41,285 nt of DNA. Source: CAZSDP01 sp964605665. Its GTDB lineage: Bacteria > Planctomycetota > UBA8108 > UBA1146. Made by a program: the position numbers and the translations under genes. The notes beneath the pieces are model-generated. The model had not been told where the DNA came from, searched no databases, and worked only from the letters and a program-made list of their open reading frames with translations. This document shows positions 35,401-41,285 of this stretch, piece by piece (position 1 is the stretch's first letter; each line of letters opens with the position of its first letter). The stretch is taken from contig CAZSDP010000032.1 in NCBI GenBank assembly GCA_964605665.1, forward strand, positions 1-41,285, in the 5' to 3' direction.

Positions 35401-35578
35401 TGTCCGTGACCGGGCGGATTCCACTTGCAGAGAGTTTCGCTGGATCGAGAGGTAAATTCGCCTCGGGCGGATCAGCTGGGCGGACCAGAGAATCTAGATC
35501 TTGCGGAGCAGTCTGCGCTCCCAGCGATGCGAGGAACAATGGGAGCATGAAGTAGGGGAGGATTCTTCTCAAGGTCAT
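32450..35578 (-). CDS. large secreted protein with PPC-like repeats and dockerin-like C-terminus
   Basis: The 1042-aa protein begins with a signal peptide (about 1-22, ending LGAQTA). Three similar modules of about 160 residues follow (roughly 90-250, 250-415 and 415-590), each opening with a Cys-containing (D/E)ACG segment and containing RDLDYYSI or RDVDWYRFT-like strands, resembling bacterial pre-peptidase C-terminal (PPC) domains. A beta domain and an alpha/beta region with VICHSFEFGGF come next. Then NGIDDDGDMLIDCADSDC (a Ca-binding motif, about 930-950) precedes two dockerin-like EF-hand repeats (GDVNTDSLINIGDAI and ADANDDGLINIGDAI). The ATG at 35578 has AAGGAAGG upstream. It may act in cell-surface attachment; no enzyme motif is seen. 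Confidence 0.85.
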   Translation of the reverse strand: MTLRRILPYFMLPLFLASLGAQTAPQDLDSLVRPADPPEANLPLDPAKLSASGIRPVTDKSTLEKLFARTGDRTAPTAVPFGPGCTIPTCTGTDEQEPCGTDSNNGCVADFCDDAAFVDATAGGTWCGTAWADAGLRDLDYYSIDVGNISTISVTLNSAFPSELYLVESVGGAANCDGLLVTDLVNGGSCSPISINRTVVAGTYYVVIATGDAAGPIFDGIPCGASPGQNDYQVDISINSADCLTCTGTPEADACGADTNAGCNAATPPGPAASDYEVVAAPDTICGTIRTFIDPTTGGQLRDLDWFDISALVTNPTTDLSIELNSEFPGTVLIVRDDGGLADCMNLVLVAETLSAGCVPSTEVVTLSQGNTYYAIVTSADQFGPLFTGIGDCTDPANEYSVTFSTAASSCPPDCALVPSGTVDEMEACGTSVNPACSSPTAPPAGPYSLINLGDTVTGTTWADSGTRDVDWYRFTATQPGTITYTVESEVPVLVQLFTDEPAAGILDDCTQFFAFPASEVPGDCTQQTFSFNLNPNAALGFSEYALVVTPAEAGAGIFSGYPCACDFNYNLTFSTLGQTCLFPAGLCDSDCSTGDLVFPLTAQGNTGYDDVILTFTDVDGNVVGTANSGPVAVGAQFTVTFTPPSDGAYQVDFEVLCTGGGTDMAGCVASVYTFVPGTTDLVFDGQGPDGCTDSTQALVDALQANGRTVTVVDNLFQAIDGYDCLTQADNVWVSMGTFPNNFPILAGEGIALNTGVTAGDFNVFLEGGDIWGFDAPTAFFDVDGVEGLEADGNVILDGDDSLLALDGFAGTTVDTSGLGSPVIYEQDNRNISFNGGDDFFDQLIAGPNDLPVGSNTEIIWANADPLAPYGVGVAKAGPASTDGRVICHSFEFGGFTGDKNELMNRYLTFFAGSGGGEDCSNGIDDDGDMLIDCADSDCVGSPACPGLIRGDVNTDSLINIGDAIYLLGNLFPPSGSTANVINCDDAADANDDGLINIGDAIFLLGNLFPPMGSSPNVIPPPNSCGPDTTNPLGCVTFSPCP

Positions 35579-35609
35579 ACCTTCCTTAAGGACATGAGGT
35601 AGAAAACAA

Positions 35610-35628
35610 CCCACCGAGGACCGGTGGG
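35610..35628 (-). promoter_or_regulatory. terminator-like hairpin in the leader of the dockerin gene
   Basis: CCCACCG (35610-35616) and CGGTGGG (35622-35628) pair perfectly with a 5-nt loop. On the minus strand the stem is followed by TTGTTTTCT, and the start codon is 31 nt further on. This looks like an intrinsic terminator or attenuator within the 5' UTR. Further upstream, 35746-35765 is very A/T-rich; no clear promoter was found. The rest of 35579-35889 shows no gene. Confidence 0.55.
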
Positions 35629-35889
35629 AGCTACTATTACGGCGATCACTAGATGTGGCGGGACAAGATTCAGAAACCAACGACGAAGCGAGACGCTAAT
35701 CGTGATTGGTACGTTTCGCAAGTAGGGTACGTTGATATTTCACGAGCAATTTTAAAAATTTTTTCAGTGAATCGATCGGTCCAGAGAGCGGATTCCACTC
35801 GCGAACTCTCTCGGTGAAGCTCGATCCTCACCGATTGTTCAGCTCACCGCGTCCAGTCCAGAATCAGTGGGCATCAAATCTAGATCGCT

Positions 35890-37104
35890 TCAACTGCCCA
35901 GCAAGCTGTCGATGGCGTTCGTATTCGCCGCTTTGAGGGCAGTTTGAGGGGAAATCTCTCCCTCCTCTACGAGAGTGAGAAGGTGTCGCTCAAGGGTGAT
36001 CATTCCGGCCGATCGGCGAGTCTCGATAGTGGCGTAGATCTGTTCCCACTTGCCGCTTCGAATGAGGTGGGAGACTGCGACGTCATTTTTCAGCACCTCC
36101 ATCGCAACTCGACGACCTCCTCCTTTGAGGTTGGAAACCAGCTTTTGACCGATCACCATCGACAAGGCAAAGGAGAGTTGGGAAGAGAGTTCTTTGACCC
36201 GACTAGCTGGAAACATATCGACGAGGCGGGTTATTGCCCCGCGAGTGTCGCGGGTGTGCAGGGTGGTCAGTACGAGATGTCCAGTTTCGGCGGCACTGAG
36301 CGCAAGAGCTCCAGTCTCAGGGTCTCGGATCTCCCCGACAAAGATGACATCGGGATCTTCCCGAAGTGCGCTGCGGAGACCGTCTGAGAAAGTAGAAATG
36401 TGTTTCCCCAGCTCTCGCTGAGAAATCAGAGATTTCTGCGAATCGAGGACATATTCGATCGGATCTTCGAGGGTGATGATTCTGGCACCGCGATTGCGAT
36501 TGATGTGCTGCAACAAGCTCGCGATGGTGGTCGACTTCCCACTGCCAGTCACGCCGGTCACAATGACCAATCCTTGTCGGAGATCGACGATTTCTTTCCA
36601 AACGGCTTCGTCATGAAACCCGATTTTGTTCAAGTTCGGGATCGCTCGAGGAAGTACCCGAATCGCGACGGCAATTCCGTGGCGATCATGAAATGCATTG
36701 ATCCGAAAGTTCAGTTCTTTCTCTCGCCATTCAAATCCAGCGTCGATGCTCGCTGTCGAACTAGATTCGATTTCCGCAATTTGTTTCTCGGTGAGAAGTG
36801 GAAACAAGAGGTCGCGCATTACTTCTGGAGTGATCGGGAATGCCTCCGGAAGCGGAACCAAGTCTCCATCAAAGCGATAGCGTGCTGGTTCACCAATCGC
36901 GAGATGTAGATCGGAGAGCCGAGAGACGCCATCGATCATGTATGCCTCAGCGGTGAATCTCTCGAGCAGATCGAAGATGGAGAAGACTTGATTGCCCACG
37001 GGGTAGATCGATCTCGCGCTCATTCTTGATTCACCACTTTCTGAAGAGTGTTCATTTCCAGAGTATAGAGGAGACGACTCTGGTTGCTCCGGGTGAGCTA
37101 TCAT
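35890..37104 (-). CDS. pilT: PilT-like twitching motility ATPase
   Basis: PilT is the hexameric ATPase that retracts type IV pili. The 404-aa protein has Walker A GVTGSGKST, the ITLEDPIEYV Asp box, Walker B REDPDVIFVGEIRDPET, and a His box in TGHLVLTTLHT. An N-terminal PAS-like domain contains SDLHLAIGEPARYR. The first 40 residues are a poorly conserved extension. The ATG at 37104 has GAAGGGG upstream. No other pilus gene lies nearby, so it probably acts with a pilus encoded elsewhere; a PilU-type paralogue cannot be excluded. Confidence 0.9.
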   Translation of the reverse strand: MIAHPEQPESSPLYSGNEHSSESGESRMSARSIYPVGNQVFSIFDLLERFTAEAYMIDGVSRLSDLHLAIGEPARYRFDGDLVPLPEAFPITPEVMRDLLFPLLTEKQIAEIESSSTASIDAGFEWREKELNFRINAFHDRHGIAVAIRVLPRAIPNLNKIGFHDEAVWKEIVDLRQGLVIVTGVTGSGKSTTIASLLQHINRNRGARIITLEDPIEYVLDSQKSLISQRELGKHISTFSDGLRSALREDPDVIFVGEIRDPETGALALSAAETGHLVLTTLHTRDTRGAITRLVDMFPASRVKELSSQLSFALSMVIGQKLVSNLKGGGRRVAMEVLKNDVAVSHLIRSGKWEQIYATIETRRSAGMITLERHLLTLVEEGEISPQTALKAANTNAIDSLLGS

Positions 37105-37303
37105 CAAGCCCCTTCTTTGTTGTCGGTGACAGCTCTTGGTGGCCTGTTTGAGAAGTCGCGGTGGGGGTTAGGTCGTTGATCAGTTCATTTCACGCGAGGT
37201 CCCCGACGATGGTGACGATTTTTGACTCGAAACAACGGTGAAGACGGCAAGAGGAGACGATCTGCGCCGCTGTTTGGCGTGAAGAGGGGGTATTAGCCCT
37301 CTA

Positions 37304-37333
37304 TTGCGCTCTAGTGGGTGGGATCGATATACT
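37304..37333 (+). promoter_or_regulatory. putative promoter upstream of rnc
   Basis: TTGCGC (37304-37309) and TATACT (37328-37333) are spaced by 18 bp and point towards rnc, which would then have a leader of about 450 nt. The -10 matches five of six consensus bases, the -35 three. A hairpin AGAGGG/CCCTCT lies just upstream (37283-37302). Confidence 0.35.
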
Positions 37334-37594
37334 CGCTCTGCTGGCGAAGGGTTGATCGATCCGAGATTGCCAGTCAGTCTGTAGTAGGCCGCTCGCCGAC
37401 GCAATGTGGTAGAGAAGGCTTCTCTCGACGTAAAGGCGGATTTTCGTCTCATGGGGTGCTCGCCCTTGCCGAAGAGAGTCTTTGGCGCCGTAGCTCGATC
37501 ACCTTGATAACTTGTCGATTCGGCCCTGAATCACCGCAGAGAGTTGGCCGATACTAAGAATAGGTAACCCAAAGGGGCCCATCCGGGTACGAAG

Positions 37595-37737
37595 CTCCCG
37601 TCTCCGTGTTTTCGGGGCCGATAGCCTCGGACCTGCATATGGCACCAGGGTTCGTGACTTCCGCGACGCCCCGGAGGTCCAAGAAACTCGACTCTTTTCC
37701 TCGAGATGTTGCATCAGGGGCCAGGCCCCCAGTGTGG
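37595..37737 (+). ncRNA. structured region before rnc, candidate leader or small RNA
   Basis: Several dyads overlap in this noncoding stretch: CGGGGC (37613-37618) with GCCCCG (37668-37673), GGACCT (37629-37634) with AGGTCC (37675-37680), a CTCGA/TCGAG stem near 37687-37705, and GGGGCCAGGCCCC near 37725. The 37105-37789 gap has no convincing gene on either strand. It may be the rnc leader, since RNase III cuts its own leader in E. coli, or an independent small RNA such as 6S. No known RNA family was recognised with certainty. Confidence 0.35.
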
Positions 37738-37789
37738 CATCGCGAGAGCCCGCGCTTTCGTGGAGAGACTAGAGCGAGGTAGGACGGCG

Positions 37790-38530
37790 ATGGTAGGCCC
37801 GCGCAGTTTCGAGCATGAGCATATACCACCGGAAGACCTCAGACGCCTCGAGGCGTGTGAGCAGAGAATTGGCTATACCTTTCGGGAGCCAGATCACCTT
37901 CTGCAGGCGTTGACTCACTCTTCGATCAAGACCATCGACAATCCCTGCAACGAGAGAATGGAGTTTCTCGGAGACTCGGTTCTCGGGCTGGTGATGACCG
38001 AATTTCTCTTCAACTTCTTTGACGACCTCGCGGAAGGTGAACTCACGCAAATCAAATCGGTTGTCGTTTCAACAAATACTCTTGCAGCAGAATCGGAGCG
38101 CCTTGGTCTCGATGAGGCGTTTCAGGTTGGCAAAGGAGTAACAAACCGAAGAAAGCTTCCGAACTCGCTACTCGCGAACGTTTTCGAAGCTGTCGTTGCC
38201 GCAATCTATCTAGACGGAGGTCTCGAGCTCGCGCGAGAGTTCATTATTCGCAACCTCTATCACCAAGTGATCGCGGTAAAGAAAAATCAGCATGCGTTGA
38301 ACTTCAAATCTCTACTCCAGCAGCATCTCCAAAAGGAAGAAAACCGCACTCCGACCTATCGAGTCGTTAGTGAACACGGACCAGACCACTCGAAAGAATT
38401 TACGGTGCAAGCTTTATTGGGAAAGAAGAAACTCGGTATCGGGACAGGTAAGAACAAGAAAGAGGCCGAGCAATCGGCAGCAGAAGAGTCTCTGCGAGTT
38501 CTTGGGGTTGAATTGCCCAACGGAGATTGA
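37790..38530 (+). CDS. rnc: ribonuclease III
   Basis: RNase III cleaves double-stranded RNA in rRNA and mRNA processing. The 246-aa protein has the signature NERMEFLGDSVLGL with the acidic Mg-binding residues, a second acidic site in NVFEAVVAAIYLDGG, and a C-terminal double-stranded-RNA-binding domain (about 175-240, FKSLLQQHLQ to KKEAEQSAAEESL). The frame is open upstream, but the ATG at 37790 has AGGA 5 nt before it. It converges with the octahaem cytochrome gene, 33 bp between stops. Confidence 0.95.
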   Translation: MVGPRSFEHEHIPPEDLRRLEACEQRIGYTFREPDHLLQALTHSSIKTIDNPCNERMEFLGDSVLGLVMTEFLFNFFDDLAEGELTQIKSVVVSTNTLAAESERLGLDEAFQVGKGVTNRRKLPNSLLANVFEAVVAAIYLDGGLELAREFIIRNLYHQVIAVKKNQHALNFKSLLQQHLQKEENRTPTYRVVSEHGPDHSKEFTVQALLGKKKLGIGTGKNKKEAEQSAAEESLRVLGVELPNGD

Positions 38531-38563
38531 GATCACCCACCCTTTGGCTGCGGCAATAACTCA

Positions 38564-40804
38564 TCAGCGAATTTGCTTTCTGAGCTGAAGCAATATTTCG
38601 GCTTTTGGGCGCACTTTCAGACCGGCATCGATTGCAGCGATGGCTGCTTCATGGTCACCGATATCTTTCAAGGCGATCGCTAGTACATAGACATAACGGG
38701 AAATTTCAGGCGCCAACTCCGCAGCCTGCCGAAGGGACTGCAGCGCTTTTTCCATTTGCTTTGCTCTTACGTAAGCAAGACCGAGAGCATGATGTACTCC
38801 AGCATCTTCTGGTGAGCTCTTGATCACGTTCTCGAGGACTTCGATTCCCTCCCGATTCCGGCCTTGAACCCTGAACAGATCAGCGAGGTTCACTCCCGCG
38901 GATCCAAAGAAAGGCGCTAAGGCCAGGGCGGCGCGATATTCTTTCTCGGCCTCGGCGTCGTCTCCTTCAGCTAAAGCTAGCGCCGCTAAATTCATCAGAC
39001 CTTCAGGTCGATCGGACTGAAATTCTTGAGCAGCTCGATATTCCGCAAGGGCATCGGAGAGTCGCTCTCGAGTGCTTGGATCACTCAAGCGATCATCAAA
39101 TGGAGCGAGCCATCTTGCGGCTTCAATGCGCACGCTCTTCATCGGGTCGTCGAGTTGTCTTACTGCATAGTCTCCGAATACCTCAAAAGGAAGGCCTTCT
39201 CCAGCAACTAAAGCAGCGCGACGAACCAAGGGGCTTCGGTCGGCCAGAGAAGTGATCATCGCTTTGAATGAAGCCTCATCGACTCGACCGACAAGTTCGG
39301 TGAGAGCCGTTGCACGGACGATTGCTGGCTGGTCTAGATCCAACACGAGATCGGTGATGGCTCGACTTCCATCAGCGGATCCAGATCTTCCAGCGACGAG
39401 AGCTTCCACGAAGTGTGGTGTTTCAGTTCTGCCATCTGGAAACCACATCGCGACTTGGTCTGCCGCCCATTGAACCGACATATCCTGGTGGCAGCTGTTA
39501 CACGCGTTCGGTACATCGAACTTCAATGATAGGTCAGGACGAGGAACTCGGAATGAATGATCACGCCGCGGATCGACTCCCATATAAGTTCGCGCGGGCA
39601 TGTGGCAATCGACACACGAAGTTCCCGAGCCATCGCCTCCAGGATCGGGGTGGTGATGGTGCTCCTCGGTGTCGAACACAACAGGATCGTGGCAACCGGA
39701 ACAGAGGGCGTTGCCTTCATTCCTGAGCTGCCCAGAGTGGGGGTCATGGCAATCGCTGCAAGTGACGCCAGCAGCATGCATTCGGCTCTGAAGAAAGGAG
39801 CCGTAGACATACACTTCGTCGAATATCTGACCGTCTGGGTAGTAGAGATCTTGCGAAAGAAGCTCAACTCGATGGGTCTCATGAAGTGATGAACCCGGCA
39901 CGACACTGTCCATCAAGGGAGATCGGCGCGAGTGACAACGCCCACAGACATCCAGCTCGATCTCATTCGAGACTTCTGGCTCTCGGTGAGCAGTTGCTTC
40001 TCCTTCTGTTCGCACCCAGCGGATCGCAGGGTCGCGCTTGAGTTGAACAGGAAATCCACGTGCTGGTAGGTGGGGATCGGTGCTCTTTTCGTTGAGGCTC
40101 TCGGCCCAGCTCACGTGAGCTGATCCGGGGCCATGACAAGCTTCGCAGCCGACACTAATTTCTTTCCAGGTTGTCGAATACTGATCGGTTGCGCGGTCAT
40201 ATCCCTTGGTCAATCCAGTTGAGTGGCACTCTGCACACATCGAATTCCAGTTGAAGAGATATCCGCTCCAATGAAAAGGGTCCCCAGGTTTTGGCTCTTC
40301 GTCGGGATAAAGGGGATACCAGCACGATCCACCATCTGCTTCTTCTGTCGCCCACGCGATCGTGTAAGCCTGCATTCGCCCACCGCCAGTCTCGATGAGA
40401 AACTGCTGCAGTGGGGTAATTCCAAAGGTTGAGTGAACCGGATAAGTGGTGGTCTGGTCTTCCCGAGAGATCTCGATCGATGGGGTCCCATTTTTGTGAA
40501 TAAATCGGGACGATTCCCCTCCGTATTCAAACGTTGCTCCTGAGAAGTCGCCGCGTAGGACGCGATTTGTGGGAGCCGCCATCGCGAGTTCGTGGTGAGA
40601 GTTTTGCCAAGACAGGTGCTCTTGCGGGTGGCAATCAGCACACCGATCACTCCCTACGTGAGAGAGCTTGGGGGGACGGTCAGCTGATGAAGCCCTCTCA
40701 GCAGATCTTCGCGGGGTAGAGCTCGAGTCTTCCGAACGCTGAAAGTGAAGCGAGCCCAACCCCGCGAGAGTGATCAGAATGAGGAAGAGATACCAACGAT
40801 TCAT
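38564..40804 (-). CDS. octahaem cytochrome c with HEAT and TPR repeats
   Basis: The 746-aa protein has an N-terminal membrane or signal segment (about 4-19) without a clear cleavage site. Eight CXXCH sites follow at Cys55, 190, 220, 287, 349, 368, 397 and 435. The layout resembles cytochrome c554 and other multihaem electron-transfer or nitrogen-cycle cytochromes. Residues about 480-580 look like HEAT repeats and about 610-746 like TPR repeats (EGLMNLAALALAEGDD, AGVNLADLFRVQGR, VHHALGLAYVRAKQ). The repeats suggest protein-protein contacts. It probably sits in the periplasm or on the membrane. The ATG at 40804 has GGAG at 7 nt. Its redox partner is unknown. Confidence 0.88.
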   Translation of the reverse strand: MNRWYLFLILITLAGLGSLHFQRSEDSSSTPRRSAERASSADRPPKLSHVGSDRCADCHPQEHLSWQNSHHELAMAAPTNRVLRGDFSGATFEYGGESSRFIHKNGTPSIEISREDQTTTYPVHSTFGITPLQQFLIETGGGRMQAYTIAWATEEADGGSCWYPLYPDEEPKPGDPFHWSGYLFNWNSMCAECHSTGLTKGYDRATDQYSTTWKEISVGCEACHGPGSAHVSWAESLNEKSTDPHLPARGFPVQLKRDPAIRWVRTEGEATAHREPEVSNEIELDVCGRCHSRRSPLMDSVVPGSSLHETHRVELLSQDLYYPDGQIFDEVYVYGSFLQSRMHAAGVTCSDCHDPHSGQLRNEGNALCSGCHDPVVFDTEEHHHHPDPGGDGSGTSCVDCHMPARTYMGVDPRRDHSFRVPRPDLSLKFDVPNACNSCHQDMSVQWAADQVAMWFPDGRTETPHFVEALVAGRSGSADGSRAITDLVLDLDQPAIVRATALTELVGRVDEASFKAMITSLADRSPLVRRAALVAGEGLPFEVFGDYAVRQLDDPMKSVRIEAARWLAPFDDRLSDPSTRERLSDALAEYRAAQEFQSDRPEGLMNLAALALAEGDDAEAEKEYRAALALAPFFGSAGVNLADLFRVQGRNREGIEVLENVIKSSPEDAGVHHALGLAYVRAKQMEKALQSLRQAAELAPEISRYVYVLAIALKDIGDHEAAIAAIDAGLKVRPKAEILLQLRKQIR

Positions 40805-40855
40805 ACGAATCTCCGGTTCGAATCGATCGCGGAATGACTTCCTCGAAATTGAGAC

Positions 40856-41284
40856 TTATCTGCGAACTTCTTCAGTGGCGAGCCCGATGTACACCGGAAA
40901 CACCCGGTCAATCGATGCATAGTAGCGACGTGGCTCTACGTTGAATTGACCGGAGACATTGGCGGCGAATTCGCGACTTTGCAGCACGCTGTGTTCACCT
41001 GCGAGAGGTCGGATGCTGGTCAGGACCCCCTGACCGTCAGCGCCGTGAATCATCACCTTGCAACCGTCTTCGATGAGGGCTCTACCTTGCCAGACCCCTA
41101 CGCGGATGATCACGTGAACGATCGATTCAACACCGAGCTCATTAGCCAGCGCGGTATCTACCGTTTTGATCGCAGAATTCGCCGGATCGATGACGATCAA
41201 CCCTTCGGCGGTCCTGGTGTCAATTCTGCGGATTTCTCCTGCCGCGGAGGGAATCGGTGTGTCGAAGAGGGTCAGGGTTTCCTT
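40856..41284 (-). CDS. unrecognised protein, N-terminus cut by window edge
   Basis: The frame is open to the right edge, so only the C-terminal 142 residues are present. It begins in this window with KETLTLFDTPIPSAAGEIRR and ends with YIGLATEEVRR. The segment is rich in beta-type residues without transmembrane stretches or cysteine motifs. A TTG start at 41200 is possible, but the coding pattern continues beyond it, so the gene probably starts outside. It lies 52 bp upstream of the octahaem cytochrome on the same strand and could share its operon. I do not recognise the family. Confidence 0.6.
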   Translation of the reverse strand, partial: KETLTLFDTPIPSAAGEIRRIDTRTAEGLIVIDPANSAIKTVDTALANELGVESIVHVIIRVGVWQGRALIEDGCKVMIHGADGQGVLTSIRPLAGEHSVLQSREFAANVSGQFNVEPRRYYASIDRVFPVYIGLATEEVRR

Positions 41285-41285
41285 G

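Noticed and set aside
37554..37829. 91-codon minus-strand frame before rnc
   Set aside because: It overlaps the rnc start, has no recognised feature, and the region looks like structured noncoding sequence.

Overview
The window is bacterial chromosome of moderately high G+C, densely coded on both strands. Its housekeeping genes are ordinary. The accessory content is typical of Planctomycetota or a close PVC relative: a large secreted protein ending in dockerin-like EF-hand repeats of the GDxNxDxxxNIGDAI type, a PA14 domain inside a c-type cytochrome followed by a beta-propeller dehydrogenase-like protein, an eight-haem cytochrome fused to HEAT and TPR repeats, a Tat-exported GH29 fucosidase, and DUF481 and YceI proteins. 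That placement is inferred from gene content; no rRNA or tRNA gene is visible. The 100-N gap and the repeat at the left edge suggest a short-read, perhaps metagenomic, assembly.

Layout. 1-3885 (+): tandem repeat, putative promoter, then tig-clpP-clpX (ribosome-bound chaperone and ClpXP protease). 4067-8256 (-): rpmE, a strong terminator, then prfA-prmC-murA. 8473-9210 (+): nfsA-type nitroreductase. 9556-11154 (+): ffh. 11165-14701 (-): high-affinity phosphate transporter pstS-pstC-pstA-pstB, whose PstB carries a cysteine-rich N-terminal extension. 15411-17061 (+): rpsP-trmD-rplS, then a 15-bp tandem repeat broken by an assembly gap, a hairpin and yraN. The widespread ffh-rpsP-rimM-trmD-rplS-rnhB-yraN order is therefore split by the pst genes and lacks rimM and rnhB here.

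18024-26163 is a mixed envelope and metabolic region: PepSY membrane protein, GH29 fucosidase, a small membrane protein, proline dehydrogenase, NUDIX hydrolase, YceI, DUF481 barrel and MscS channel. 26453-30696 is a translationally coupled pair, pentahaem PA14 cytochrome plus beta-propeller protein. On the minus strand follow a coupled GNAT/carbon-nitrogen hydrolase pair (30754-32243) and the dockerin-type secreted protein (32450-35578) with its own terminator and a terminator-like leader hairpin. After these come a lone pilT, rnc with a long structured leader, an octahaem HEAT/TPR cytochrome, and an unrecognised gene cut by the right edge.

No CRISPR array, insertion sequence, prophage or integrase was found, and I see no clear new multi-gene system. 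The best leads are small: the Cys-rich PstB extension, long low-complexity tails on L31 and L19, the cytochrome/propeller pair with a hairpin over its ribosome binding site, dyads upstream of pstS, putA-type PRODH and the dockerin gene, and a structured region before rnc.
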